A stretch of 64,000 nt of DNA from the NCBI RefSeq assembly GCF_002102255.1, contig NZ_LQPH01000188.1:1-64000 (forward strand). The letters are read 5' to 3'. Made by a program: the position numbers and the translations under genes. This DNA is from Mycobacterium nebraskense. GTDB taxonomy: Bacteria; Actinomycetota; Actinomycetes; Mycobacteriales; Mycobacteriaceae. Each line of letters starts with the position of its first letter. Within the stretch, counting starts at the first letter, position 1. Positions 1 through 8,064 of this stretch are shown here, piece after piece. The notes beneath the pieces are model-generated. The model worked only from the letters and a program-made list of their open reading frames with translations, did not search any database and was not told the DNA's origin.

Positions 1-140
1 CGGATATCCACTCGGCATGGCAACCTCCCAAATCCACGGATGTTGCACTGACCGTATGAATCCACCCGGCGTGTCGTCGCAGACGTTTATGTGTCGCAGC
101 GCGATAGGCCCGCCCGAAGGCGAAGCGGTGATGTCGTCGG
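1..140. other. Window edge, no gene recognised
   Basis: This stretch lies downstream of the first gene, which ends at 141 on the minus strand. Short open frames cross it, but none has a recognisable domain. It could contain the 3' end or promoter of a gene outside the window. I see no clear terminator hairpin. Confidence 0.4.
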
Positions 141-635
141 CTATGCGCGGCTGGGAATGGTCAGCTTGCAAGCCTGGCCGATGTCGAGGGTCCGCAACAC
201 TCGACCCATGCCGACCCACAGCGCGCACGACAAGGCCAGGTCGGCCAGCAGCTCGTCGGAGAAGTGTTCGGAGCAACGGCTCCAGAAGTCCTCGTCGTCG
301 CGCAAGGCAGTGTGATCGCTGGCGAATCGGTCTGCGAACTCGGCCGCCAGCCGCTCCTGTTCGCTGTAGCCGGGCCAGGTGCGCCACTCCCGGGCGTGGT
401 CGTACAGCTCTTCGTCGACGCCGGCCGCGGGCCCGTCTTCGTCGCGGGTGTTCACGCAGACGACGCATTCGTTGCGGTGGGCGATCACCGCGCGTGCCAG
501 TTCGCGGGTGCGCAGCGGCAATCGGTTCTTGGTGTAGACAGCCTGGCTGAATCCGCCGAGCGCGCCGCCGATGTCGGGAGACTTCGCAAACCAGCCGGCC
601 AGGTCGTCGTCAGCAAATGTTCCGATTCGGCTCAT
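141..635 (-). CDS. Carboxymuconolactone decarboxylase / AhpD-like family protein
   Basis: This 164-residue protein looks like an AhpD-fold (carboxymuconolactone decarboxylase) member. The visible signs are an Ala-rich helical stretch with KNRLPLRTRELA followed by HRNECVVCVNTR, which carries an ECxxC pair like the redox Cys pair of AhpD-type proteins. The histidine that usually follows the second Cys is replaced, so peroxidase-coupled activity is uncertain. I chose the ATG at 635 (MSRIGTF) over the upstream ATG at 656, because the product then begins at the conserved part, but neither has a good Shine-Dalgarno. It runs in the same direction as the MFS gene at 680-2758, about 45 bases downstream of its stop, and may be cotranscribed with it. 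The substrate is unknown. Confidence 0.7.
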   Translation of the reverse strand: MSRIGTFADDDLAGWFAKSPDIGGALGGFSQAVYTKNRLPLRTRELARAVIAHRNECVVCVNTRDEDGPAAGVDEELYDHAREWRTWPGYSEQERLAAEFADRFASDHTALRDDEDFWSRCSEHFSDELLADLALSCALWVGMGRVLRTLDIGQACKLTIPSRA

Positions 636-679
636 GGCGTGATGGTACGCCCGCACCGCGGATTATCGGCGAACAAGTC

Positions 680-2758
680 CTAGCGCGTGACTCCGGCAGG
701 CGCCGCGTTGATGGCCATCGTCGGCTGCTCGTCGGGCCAATCACGTTGCGCCAGCACGCGATGCGCGACGCGTTCGAGCGCGGCTTCCACCGCACGGCGG
801 TCCGGCCTGCCCTCGAAGCCCGGTGACCGGGCAAGCTTGTCGACGAGCCAGGCCAGCAGCAGCGAGTGCACATAGGCGACCTGCTGGGCCCCGGCCGGCG
901 TCAGCCACATCTGTTCGCCCTCGCGCTGGGCGTAGCCGTTCGACACCAGGCGCGCGAAGGTCGGCTCCAGCACCTCGAACGGGATCCGCAAATAGTCGGC
1001 CATGTCGGTCAGCCGGGCCGTCCCGTACATCTGCGAATAGCGGTTGATCCGGAGCACCCCCCACAACCCGGCGACGTCAAGCCGGCAATCGGGCCGCATG
1101 GCGATGCTGCGCAGGCGCATGCCCGGCTGGCCACGCAACATGCGGGCGATGGCGGTCTCGAGCATCTGGTCCGGCGTCTCGGTGGTCGGCATCCCGAAGG
1201 CGTCGCCGAGATCCACTGTGCTGGCGTGCATATCCCGCAGCGGTACCTCGCGCAGCAGCAGCGCCAGCACGAAACCGAGCACGGCGACGGGCGCCGCCCA
1301 GAGGAACACCTGGGTGAGCGATTCGGAGTAGGCCGCGACGATCGGCGCGGCCACGTTGTGCGGTTGCCGGTGCAGGGCCCCCGGGGAACTCACGGCGCTG
1401 GGGGGCGCGCCGCTTGCCGCCAGCGCCGGGCCCATTCGGCGGTTGAGGAAGTTGACGAACAGCGAGCCGAATATCGCGGCACCGAATGAACTGCCGATGG
1501 TGCGAAAGAACGTCACACCGGAGGTGGCGACGCCGAGATCCTCGAAGTTCGAGGTGTTTTGGACGATGAGGACCAACACCTGCATCGAGAATCCGATGCC
1601 GGCACCCAGGACGACCAGATAGAGCGACTGGATCAGCGCCGACGTGGACGGCTCCATCCTCGACATCAGAAAGAAGGCGAGCGCCATCAGGGCCGTGCCG
1701 GCCACCGGGAAGATCTTGTAACGGCCGGTCCGGCCGACGATGGTGCCGCTGCCCGTCGAGGTGATCAGCATCCCGACCACCATGGGCAACGTGCGCAGAC
1801 CCGAGGTGGTCGCCGAGACGCCGTTGACGTACTGCATGTACGTCGGCAGGAACGTCATCGCGCCCAGCATCGCGAAGCCCACGGCGAAGGACAGCACACA
1901 GCACACGGTGAACACCGGACTGCTGAACAGCCGGATCGGCAGGATCGGTTCGGCGGCACGACGTTCCACCACCACGAACACCGCGAGCGCCGCCGCGGCG
2001 CCGACGAACAACCCGATGATCGTCGCCGAACCCCACGGGTAGAGGGTGCCGCCCCAGCTGGTGGCCAGCGTCAGGCCGGCCGCACCGAGGCCGATGAATA
2101 TGATCCCCGCGTAATCGATGACCGGTTTGGTGGCAGCGGCCAGCGCCGGGATCGCGGCGGCGGCCACGAAGATGACCACCACCGAGATCGGCACGTTGAT
2201 CCAGAAGGCCCACCGCCACGTCAGGTAGTCGGTGAAGTAGCCGCCCAGCAACGGACCGATGACCGTCGTGACACCGAAGACCGCGCCGAGGATGCCCTGA
2301 TAGCGGCCCCGTTCCCGCAGCGGCACGACCTCGCCGATGAGCGCGCTGGCCGTGACGGTGATCCCGCCACCGCCGATCCCCTGCAGCGCGCGAGCACCCA
2401 CCAGCATGGCCATCGATTGGGCGAGCCCACAGAGCACCGACCCGACGACGAAGAACACCACCGCGCCCTGAAACACCCGCTTGCGGCCGAACGAGTCACC
2501 GAGCTTGCCGACGAGTGCGGTGACAATCGTCGAAGCCAGCAAATAGCTGGTGACAACCCAGGATTGGTGGCCGGCGTCGCCCAGGTTGGCGACGATGGTC
2601 GGCAGCGCCGTCGCGACGATCGTCTGGTCCAGCGCCGCGAGCAGCATCCCGAGCACGATCGCGACGAAGATCAGGTTGCGACGTTGCGGGGTGATCAGCG
2701 CGCTGCTGGGCGCGGCGTCCGTCGAGGAACCGGCTCGGATTGCTGTCGGGCTCGTCAT
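680..2758 (-). CDS. MFS drug exporter (DHA2/EmrB type, 14 TM) with C-terminal winged-helix-like domain (Rv1877-like)
   Basis: This 692-residue inner-membrane protein is a proton-coupled major facilitator of the EmrB/QacA family. Near residues 40-130 it shows the family signatures ALDQTIVATALPTI and GKLGDSFGRKR (motif A), then GIGGGGI and a run of about 14 hydrophobic segments up to about residue 520. The last 150 residues are hydrophilic. They contain RLTDMADYLRIPFEVLEP and RLVSNGYAQREGEQMWLTP, which read like a MarR-type winged helix (helix-turn-helix plus wing). The length and position beside bfrA match M. tuberculosis Rv1877. GGAAGG precedes the ATG. Export of toxic compounds is a family inference; the substrate is unknown. 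Confidence 0.88.
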   Translation of the reverse strand: MTSPTAIRAGSSTDAAPSSALITPQRRNLIFVAIVLGMLLAALDQTIVATALPTIVANLGDAGHQSWVVTSYLLASTIVTALVGKLGDSFGRKRVFQGAVVFFVVGSVLCGLAQSMAMLVGARALQGIGGGGITVTASALIGEVVPLRERGRYQGILGAVFGVTTVIGPLLGGYFTDYLTWRWAFWINVPISVVVIFVAAAAIPALAAATKPVIDYAGIIFIGLGAAGLTLATSWGGTLYPWGSATIIGLFVGAAAALAVFVVVERRAAEPILPIRLFSSPVFTVCCVLSFAVGFAMLGAMTFLPTYMQYVNGVSATTSGLRTLPMVVGMLITSTGSGTIVGRTGRYKIFPVAGTALMALAFFLMSRMEPSTSALIQSLYLVVLGAGIGFSMQVLVLIVQNTSNFEDLGVATSGVTFFRTIGSSFGAAIFGSLFVNFLNRRMGPALAASGAPPSAVSSPGALHRQPHNVAAPIVAAYSESLTQVFLWAAPVAVLGFVLALLLREVPLRDMHASTVDLGDAFGMPTTETPDQMLETAIARMLRGQPGMRLRSIAMRPDCRLDVAGLWGVLRINRYSQMYGTARLTDMADYLRIPFEVLEPTFARLVSNGYAQREGEQMWLTPAGAQQVAYVHSLLLAWLVDKLARSPGFEGRPDRRAVEAALERVAHRVLAQRDWPDEQPTMAINAAPAGVTR

Positions 2759-2873
2759 GCCTGCCTTCCGTCGGCGACCGTCGCTAACGGATGCCCAGGG
2801 TTGGCCAAAGGCAATCTCACCGCTGCGGCAACGGCGCCCGTCGGGGCAGCCGGGCCGCCGGCCTAACCGAGGC

Positions 2874-3353
2874 TTAGCTCGGCGGCCGGGAGACGCACTG
2901 CGCCGAATAGAGCTCCACGCCGAGCTTGTCCATCAGCTCCAGCTGCGTTTCGAGGTAGTCGATGTGCTTTTCCTCGTCCGCCACGATCTCCTCGAAGAGA
3001 TTGGCGGTGGTGGAGTCCTGCTTCTCCCGGCACAGGATGATGGCGGGCTTCAGCCGGTCCATCACCTCGTACTCGACGGCCAGGTCGGCCTCGAACTGCT
3101 CGCGCAGCGTCTGGCCGATGCGCAGCGAAAAGAGGCGCTGGTAGTTGGGCAGGCCGTCGAGCAGCAGAATGCGATCGGTGATCGCCTCGGCGTGCCGCAT
3201 CTCGTCGAAGGACTCGGCCCGGGTTTTCTCGGCGAGCTCGGTAAATCCCCAGTTGTCCTGCATCTTCGAATGCAGGAAATATTGGTTGATCGCGGTGAGC
3301 TCGCCGGTCAACTGCTCGTTGAGCAAGCGCAAAACATCCGGATCCCCTTGCAT
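2874..3353 (-). CDS. bfrA: Bacterioferritin (heme-binding ferritin)
   Basis: BfrA builds the 24-subunit cytoplasmic iron-storage shell, which oxidises Fe(II) and stores it as ferric mineral. The 159-residue product starts MQGDPDV. It has Glu18, Glu51 and His54 of the ferroxidase centre and Met52, the axial heme ligand of bacterioferritins, within ESFDEMRHAEA. The second ferroxidase half follows near residue 127 (EEKHIDYLE). The start at 3353 is supported by AGGGGAG just upstream; the frame runs on to 3467, but that extension has no ferritin character. It diverges from bfd, and two tandem iron boxes lie between them, so activation by IdeR when iron is plentiful is expected, as for M. tuberculosis bfrA. 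Confidence 0.97.
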   Translation of the reverse strand: MQGDPDVLRLLNEQLTGELTAINQYFLHSKMQDNWGFTELAEKTRAESFDEMRHAEAITDRILLLDGLPNYQRLFSLRIGQTLREQFEADLAVEYEVMDRLKPAIILCREKQDSTTANLFEEIVADEEKHIDYLETQLELMDKLGVELYSAQCVSRPPS

Positions 3354-3537
3354 GATCACTCCCCTACGGTGACGTGAAACGGTGGTCATTCTCGGGCCCG
3401 GGCCGGGTGCATTGGGCTGAACACACCAAGCCGAGCCGTACCCGCACTTTGCCACGACGGGTTGCAATCTTCCAGCAAGGTATGGCTGTGCTCAGTGTGT
3501 GGCGTGCGGAGCCCGCGTCCGGCACGTTGCTGGCGGG

Positions 3538-3556
3538 TAAGGTTAGACTGCGCTAA
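3538..3556. promoter_or_regulatory. Putative IdeR iron box 1 (bfrA-bfd intergenic)
   Basis: TAAGGTTAGACTGCGCTAA matches the 19-base mycobacterial iron box TTAGGTTAGGCTAACCTAA at 14 positions by eye. It lies 185 bases upstream of the bfrA start and 24 bases (centre to centre) from a better second box, an arrangement typical of cooperative IdeR binding. Confidence 0.7.
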
Positions 3557-3561
3557 CGAAC

Positions 3562-3580
3562 TTAGGTTAGACTCAACTAA
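3562..3580. promoter_or_regulatory. Putative IdeR iron box 2 (bfrA-bfd intergenic)
   Basis: TTAGGTTAGACTCAACTAA matches the iron box consensus at 16 of 19 positions. Together with box 1 it could control both divergent genes, bfrA to the left and bfd to the right (start 3713). Confidence 0.82.
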
Positions 3581-3712
3581 TACTGGGCTTCGGTTCGGCC
3601 CTTTTTTCTCCGAAATCCCGGTGACACGGGATGCCGAGAGGGAGGACGAAGTGCGCTCACTTGGCCACGCCGTCGACGAAGGGAATGTCGCCCGCATGCA
3701 GGGGATGCGCTG

Positions 3713-3898
3713 ATGTACGTCTGCCTGTGTGTCGGCGTGACCAACCACACGGTGTCCGAGGTGGTCGCGCGCGGTGCCTCCACTTCCAAAGAGGTCGCGG
3801 CCGCCTGCGGGGCCGGTGGCGACTGCGGGCGCTGCAAACGGACGCTGCGGGCGATCATCGCCGCGTCGGCGAATCTAGAGACCGCTCCGTCGATCTAG
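3713..3898 (+). CDS. bfd: Bacterioferritin-associated ferredoxin, Bfd
   Basis: This 61-residue protein is a [2Fe-2S] ferredoxin of the BFD-like family. In other bacteria Bfd docks on bacterioferritin and passes electrons to the heme, so that stored iron is released. The four cluster cysteines are visible as Cys4-x-Cys6 and Cys38-x2-Cys41 (MYVCLC and GGDCGRC), with another Cys at 32. An AGGGGA element sits 9 bases before the ATG. It is divergent from bfrA across two iron boxes, which suggests storage and release are controlled from one regulatory region, perhaps in opposite directions. The pairing with BfrA is inferred from position and family. Confidence 0.93.
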   Translation: MYVCLCVGVTNHTVSEVVARGASTSKEVAAACGAGGDCGRCKRTLRAIIAASANLETAPSI

Positions 3899-3910
3899 GC
3901 CGCCGCCGGA

Positions 3911-4663
3911 TCAGCGGGCTTTGTTGAAGTCCGCCAGGGCCGCGGCGTTGGCCTGTGCCCCCATCAGTTCGGCGAAGTGGGCGTTTTCCCGCGCGGTGGC
4001 GGCGGTTATTTCCGGACGGACCGGTTCCATCATGGTGTGTTTGACCGCCATCAGGCTCGAAATGGGGCGGCTGGCAAGGATTTCCGCGTGCCGACGGGCT
4101 TGGGGCAACAAATCCTCGGGATCGCAGACCCGCCAGACCAGGCCCATCCGCAACGCCTCGTCGGCGTCAACCCACTCCGAGGACATCAACAGCCAGGCCG
4201 CGTTCTGCCGGCCCACCAGCTGCGGCAGCAGATACGACGACGCCGCCTCCGGCGCCACCCCCAGGCTGGTGAATGGACACTTCAGCCGGGCCGTCGACGA
4301 CATGAACGCCAGATCGGCGTAGCCCAGGATCGTGGCACCGATGCCGACGCCGACACCGTTGACCGCGCAGATGAGTGGCTTGGGGAACGCGCTGAGGGCA
4401 TCGATGAGTCCGATGAATCCGTGCTTGCCCGGCGTGAAATCCGGATCGGTGATGCGGGCCTGCATCTCGGCGAGGTCGGTACCGGCGCTGAAGCCGCGCC
4501 CCGCGCCGGTCAGCAGCACCACGGCGATCTCGGGATCCTCGGCGGCGGCCAACAGAGCTTCCGCGGTGGCGTCGTAGAGGGCTTCGTTGAATGCGTTCAG
4601 CGCCTCGGGCCGGTTCAGCGTGAGGGTGCGCACCCGCTTTTCGTCATTGATCTGCAGCGTCAC
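3911..4663 (-). CDS. Enoyl-CoA hydratase/isomerase (crotonase) family protein
   Basis: This 250-residue protein belongs to the crotonase superfamily, which acts on acyl-CoA thioesters, typically hydrating 2-enoyl-CoA in beta-oxidation. The CoA-binding and oxyanion-hole elements are visible as LNRPEALNAFN (about 17-27), GRGFSAGTDLAEM (about 56-68) and AVNGVGVGIG (about 99-108). The hydratase acid/base Glu pair is not obvious: the sequence around SLGVAPEAASS has one Glu, which fits an isomerase or a variant enzyme. It ends 13 bases from the convergent bfd gene and is followed upstream by the Rv1875-like gene on the same strand. I do not recall a crotonase at this position in M. tuberculosis. 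The specific substrate is not assignable. Confidence 0.88.
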   Translation of the reverse strand: MTLQINDEKRVRTLTLNRPEALNAFNEALYDATAEALLAAAEDPEIAVVLLTGAGRGFSAGTDLAEMQARITDPDFTPGKHGFIGLIDALSAFPKPLICAVNGVGVGIGATILGYADLAFMSSTARLKCPFTSLGVAPEAASSYLLPQLVGRQNAAWLLMSSEWVDADEALRMGLVWRVCDPEDLLPQARRHAEILASRPISSLMAVKHTMMEPVRPEITAATARENAHFAELMGAQANAAALADFNKAR

Positions 4664-4681
4664 GGCTGCAGCCTAACGAGG

Positions 4682-5125
4682 TCAGCCGTTGCTGTAGACG
4701 CGGGTGGGCGCGACCAGCACGACGGCGCGGCGCTCCCGGGCCATGACGCGGTCGTACTCGTCCCAGTCGTCGTGGGCGCCGCCCGCGGCGGTGAAAACCT
4801 CGCGGAGCAACAGCCGCAACTGGTCGTCAGCCGTCAGCCAGGGCTGCGTGTCGTCCGGACCGGCCAGCTCCGCGCGGCCCTCGACCGTCGCCCACTGCCA
4901 TCCCTGGCGGAAGGTGACCGCCAGCTGCGGTCGCGCCCGAAGGTTGGCCAATTTGACCTTGCCGTAGGTGGTGAAGCCCAAGACGTCCTGGCCGCTTTCG
5001 GGGTGCGGCAACGGGCCGACGTTGACCAGCGAAGCCTGCACCGTTCCGTCGGCACGAACGGTGGACACGATCGCCAGGCCATTTTCCGCCGCGGCCAACG
5101 CCACGGCGTCGCGCAAAGTTGTCAT
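4682..5125 (-). CDS. PPOX/F420-type split-barrel flavin or deazaflavin protein (Rv1875-like)
   Basis: This 147-residue protein has the split beta-barrel of the pyridoxamine 5'-phosphate oxidase superfamily: AIVSTVRADGTVQASLVNVGP, then LGFTTYGKVKLANLRARPQLAVTF and ATVEGRAEL, ending RAVVLVAPTRVY. Mycobacterial relatives bind FMN or F420 and act as small oxidoreductases; the substrate is unknown. The start at 5125 overlaps the stop of the next upstream gene by four bases (ATGA), so the two are translationally coupled, and the length equals that of M. tuberculosis Rv1875. The frame extends further upstream, but that part only shadows the Rv1874-like gene. Confidence 0.88.
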   Translation of the reverse strand: MTTLRDAVALAAAENGLAIVSTVRADGTVQASLVNVGPLPHPESGQDVLGFTTYGKVKLANLRARPQLAVTFRQGWQWATVEGRAELAGPDDTQPWLTADDQLRLLLREVFTAAGGAHDDWDEYDRVMARERRAVVLVAPTRVYSNG

Positions 5126-5832
5126 GTGAGTTCCTCGATGAACGGTGTCTTGAAGACGTAGCGGCTGGTGGGGACGGTGTCGATGTTCTCGTTGGCGCCG
5201 AACGCCGTGGTGCTGGCGACCATTCGGCCCAACCGGTCCTGCAGGTCGGTGTCGTCGGCGGCACCGAAGAACGCCTTGAGATCGGTGATCGCCTCCTCGG
5301 GGAACAACTCTTCGACGATGCCCGCGATTCCCGGTGCGTCCGGGGTGAGGGTCCGCACCACCCAGTTCTGGGTGTAGCCGAAGGTCGACTGCGTTTCGAT
5401 GGCCACCGAGGTGTGGTCGCGTTGCCAGCGGGTCAGCCAGCTGTCCTGGTCCAGTCCGGCGGGCCGGCGCAGCAGCGCAATATTGGCCAAACCCGTTGTG
5501 CGAGCACCTGGTTCGTTCGCCGGTGCTTTCAGCGGGACCGACTCGGTGACCAAGTACGCGGCGAGTTGCTCGCATTCGGCCTCGAGCAGGGTCAGCGCTG
5601 CCGCCATCTGCTCTCCGTAGCACTGCTGGGTCCACATGCTCACCACCGCCGCGACCGGCGGGTCCAGCGTCGTGAGCGTCATCAGCGAATGGCGCACGGC
5701 GTCGTCGCGAACGTTGACCGACAGCCCCGGCAGGCCCAGCTCCAACAGGGCGTCGGCGACGGGACCCCGCTGGCGCGCGCACCACCCCTCGTCCGAATCG
5801 GCACGCATCAGGACGGCGATGACCTTTTCCAT
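5122..5832 (-). CDS. Conserved protein of unknown function (Rv1874-like)
   Basis: This 236-residue soluble protein has no domain I can name with certainty. The N-terminal half (KVIAVLMRADSDEG, then LPGLSVNVRD) and the second half (LANIALLRRPAGLDQDSW, RWQRDHTSVAIETQSTFGY) look like two copies of a ferredoxin-like alpha+beta barrel, resembling EthD or dimeric alpha/beta-barrel proteins. This is a visual impression. It is upstream of and overlaps the Rv1875-like gene by four bases, so the two products probably act together. The divergent oxyR/ahpC redox genes lie beyond it. No membrane segment or signal peptide is present. Confidence 0.75.
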   Translation of the reverse strand: MEKVIAVLMRADSDEGWCARQRGPVADALLELGLPGLSVNVRDDAVRHSLMTLTTLDPPVAAVVSMWTQQCYGEQMAAALTLLEAECEQLAAYLVTESVPLKAPANEPGARTTGLANIALLRRPAGLDQDSWLTRWQRDHTSVAIETQSTFGYTQNWVVRTLTPDAPGIAGIVEELFPEEAITDLKAFFGAADDTDLQDRLGRMVASTTAFGANENIDTVPTSRYVFKTPFIEELT

Positions 5833-5870
5833 AGGCAGAACCTACCCGCGGGGGGACCTCGTCGGCCGCG

Positions 5871-6806
5871 CTATTTGACCAGCCGCACCTGGTGCTGGCT
5901 GCTGATCAATGCGCCGATGATCCCGGCCAGCTGCCGGTAGGACTCGTCGCGGCCGCTGGACGAGCGGTACACCAAACCGATGCGCCGTCCGGGCCGGGGC
6001 GCGGCGAACTGCGCCAGGCCGAGGCGGCTCCGCGTCGCCTCGACCGGTACCGCACTCTGCGGAATCAGCGTCACCCCCAAGCCGCCGGTCACGCATTGCA
6101 CCGCGGTGGCCAGTGACGCCGCCCGGGTGTTGGCCAGCTCCGCTCGCACGCCCGCCTTGTGGCACACGTCCAGCGCCTGATCGCGCAGGCAGTGCCCCTC
6201 GTCCAACAGCAGCAGGGGCAGGTCGGCCAATGCCGTTGCCGGGACCCGCCGTTTTCCCGACAGCGGGTGCCCGGGCGGTAGCGCGAGGACGAAATCCTCG
6301 TCGTAGATCGGGATCGCGGTGACTCCGCCGGCGTCGGCGGGCAAGGCGATGAGCGCCGCGTCCAGCGCCCCCTCGCGCAACACCGTCATCAGCCGTTCGG
6401 TCTGGTCTTCCGTCACCCGCAACGTCACTCCGGGGAATTGCTCGGCGAGGCCGGCCAGCACGGTCGGCAAGACGTACGGCGCGACCGTCGGAATCAGTCC
6501 CAGCCGCATCCCGGCCCGCAGCGGATCGGATGACCCCGCGGCGGCGGCGGTGAACGCGTCCACCGCCTCGATCGCGGCCTGGGCGCGCGGCAGCAGTTCC
6601 GTGCCCTCCGCCGTCAAGAGGACACGCCGCGTCGAGCGCTCGACGAGCTGGGTGCCCAGCCCCGTCTCCAGCGCGGCCAGCGCCTGCGACAACGTGGACT
6701 GGCTGACACCGAGAGTGGTTGCGGCGGAACTGAACTGACGCTTCTCGGCGATCGCGGCGAACGCGCGGAGGCCGGCGATCGTCGGCTGATAAATCCTATC
6801 GGGCAT
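5871..6806 (-). CDS. oxyR: Peroxide-sensing LysR-type regulator OxyR, intact
   Basis: OxyR senses hydrogen peroxide by forming a disulfide between two cysteines, then activates antioxidant genes. The 311-residue protein has the LysR winged helix at about residues 8-66 (AEKRQFSSAATTLGVSQSTL) and a C-terminal effector domain. Both redox cysteines of the OxyR subfamily are present in DEGHCLRDQALDVC. The start at 6806 (MPDRIYQ) places the ATG inside the inverted repeat at 6797-6813, as known for mycobacterial oxyR. The gene diverges from ahpC with a 101-base gap. M. tuberculosis carries only an oxyR pseudogene; here the frame is uninterrupted, so an inducible peroxide response is expected. Confidence 0.95.
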   Translation of the reverse strand: MPDRIYQPTIAGLRAFAAIAEKRQFSSAATTLGVSQSTLSQALAALETGLGTQLVERSTRRVLLTAEGTELLPRAQAAIEAVDAFTAAAAGSSDPLRAGMRLGLIPTVAPYVLPTVLAGLAEQFPGVTLRVTEDQTERLMTVLREGALDAALIALPADAGGVTAIPIYDEDFVLALPPGHPLSGKRRVPATALADLPLLLLDEGHCLRDQALDVCHKAGVRAELANTRAASLATAVQCVTGGLGVTLIPQSAVPVEATRSRLGLAQFAAPRPGRRIGLVYRSSSGRDESYRQLAGIIGALISSQHQVRLVK

Positions 6807-6813
6807 ACCTATA
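6797..6813. promoter_or_regulatory. Putative OxyR operator overlapping the oxyR start
   Basis: The 17-base dyad TATCGGGCATACCTATA has arms TAT-GG and CC-ATA and a T-N11-A type LysR half-site layout. It covers the oxyR start codon and faces the ahpC promoter region, which is the place where mycobacterial OxyR binds. Confidence 0.65.
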
Positions 6814-6907
6814 AGTGTAGTGGGAAATATCACCTTTACTTCAGACGGCGTACGCGGCAACATGAGGGACGAAAGCTAATCTTGACTAAATCCAAATTAG
6901 GAGAGCC

Positions 6908-7495
6908 ATGCCTTTGCTGACCATCGGCGACCAGTTCCCCGCCTACGAGCTCACTGCGCTGATCGCGGGCGACCTGTCCAAGGTCGACGCCAAACAGCCC
7001 GAGGACTACTTCACCACCGTCACCGACGAGGACCACGCCGGCAAGTGGCGCGTTGTGTTCTTCTGGCCCAAGGACTTCACCTTCGTGTGCCCGACCGAGA
7101 TTGCCGCGTTCGGCAAGCTGAACGACGAGTTCTCCGACCGCGACGCGCAGGTCCTGGGCGTCTCGATCGACAGCGAGTTCGTGCACTTCAACTGGCGCGC
7201 CCAGCACGAAGACCTGAAGAAGCTGCCGTTCCCCATGCTCTCGGACATCAAGCGGGAGCTGAGCCTGGCCACCGGCGTTCTCAACGCCGAGGGTGTGGCG
7301 GACCGGGCGACCTTCCTGGTCGACCCCAACAACGAGATCCAATTCGTTTCGGTCACCGCGGGTTCCGTGGGACGCAACGTGGAGGAAGTGCTGCGGGTTC
7401 TGGACGCGCTGCAGTCCGACGAGCTGTGCGCCTGCAACTGGCGCAAGGGCGACCCGACGCTGAACGCCGCCGAGCTGCTCAAGGCGTCGGCTTAA
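6908..7495 (+). CDS. ahpC: Alkyl hydroperoxide reductase, peroxiredoxin subunit AhpC
   Basis: AhpC is a cytoplasmic 2-Cys peroxiredoxin that reduces hydrogen peroxide, organic peroxides and peroxynitrite. The 195-residue sequence has the peroxidatic Cys in FTFVCPTE (about residue 61) and, near the C terminus, CACNW, the extra cysteine pair typical of mycobacterial AhpC that supports its unusual three-cysteine chemistry. AGGAGAG lies just before the ATG. It is divergent from oxyR and followed after 28 bases by ahpD, its electron donor, so the two form one OxyR-controlled operon. Unlike M. tuberculosis, where ahpC is controlled without functional OxyR, all parts look intact here. Confidence 0.97.
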   Translation: MPLLTIGDQFPAYELTALIAGDLSKVDAKQPEDYFTTVTDEDHAGKWRVVFFWPKDFTFVCPTEIAAFGKLNDEFSDRDAQVLGVSIDSEFVHFNWRAQHEDLKKLPFPMLSDIKRELSLATGVLNAEGVADRATFLVDPNNEIQFVSVTAGSVGRNVEEVLRVLDALQSDELCACNWRKGDPTLNAAELLKASA

Positions 7496-7523
7496 TCACC
7501 TAGGGTCTGATCAGGGAGGCGAG

Positions 7524-8060
7524 ATGAGCGTCGAGAACCTCAAGGAAGCGCTACCCGAGTACGCCAAGGACCTCAAGCTCAACCTGGGCTCGATCACGCG
7601 CACTACCGAGCTCAACGAGGAGCAGCTGTGGGGCACCCTGCTGGCTAGCGCCGCGGCGACACGGAACACCCAGGTAATCAGCGAGATCGGTGCCGACGCG
7701 GCCGACATCCTGTCCGCCGAGGCCTACAACGCGGCGCTGGGAGCCGCGTCGATCATGGGTATGAACAATGTGTTCTACCGCGGCCGGGGCTTCCTCGACG
7801 GCAAGTACGACGATCTGCGTGCGGGATTGCGGATGAACATCATCGCCAATCCCGGCGTGGAGAAGGCGAACTTCGAGCTGTGGTGCTTCGCGGTGTCATC
7901 GATCAACGGGTGCCCGGACTGCGTGGCCTCCCACGAACACACGCTGCGCGAGGCGGGTGTAACCCGGGAAACCATCCAGGAGGCGCTGAAGGCCGCGGCC
8001 ATCGTTTCGGGCGTGGCACAAGCGATCGTGGCCTCCCAGACGCTGACCACCGTCGGCTGA
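7524..8060 (+). CDS. ahpD: Alkyl hydroperoxide reductase AhpD (CxxC adaptor)
   Basis: AhpD passes electrons to AhpC from the lipoamide-dependent Lpd/DlaT branch and has weak peroxidase activity of its own. The 178-residue protein contains the catalytic ExxxC-x2-C-x3-H arrangement as CPDCVASHEH at about residues 130-139. Its length matches the trimeric mycobacterial enzyme. The start is set by GGGAGGCGAG before the ATG. It follows ahpC closely, and the next gene starts only four bases after its stop, so the GH13 gene may be transcribed with it. Confidence 0.97.
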   Translation: MSVENLKEALPEYAKDLKLNLGSITRTTELNEEQLWGTLLASAAATRNTQVISEIGADAADILSAEAYNAALGAASIMGMNNVFYRGRGFLDGKYDDLRAGLRMNIIANPGVEKANFELWCFAVSSINGCPDCVASHEHTLREAGVTRETIQEALKAAAIVSGVAQAIVASQTLTTVG

Positions 8061-8064
8061 CGCA

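Noticed and set aside
3462..3713. 83-codon frame in the bfrA-bfd gap
   Set aside because: It covers the tandem iron boxes and promoter region and ends at the bfd start.
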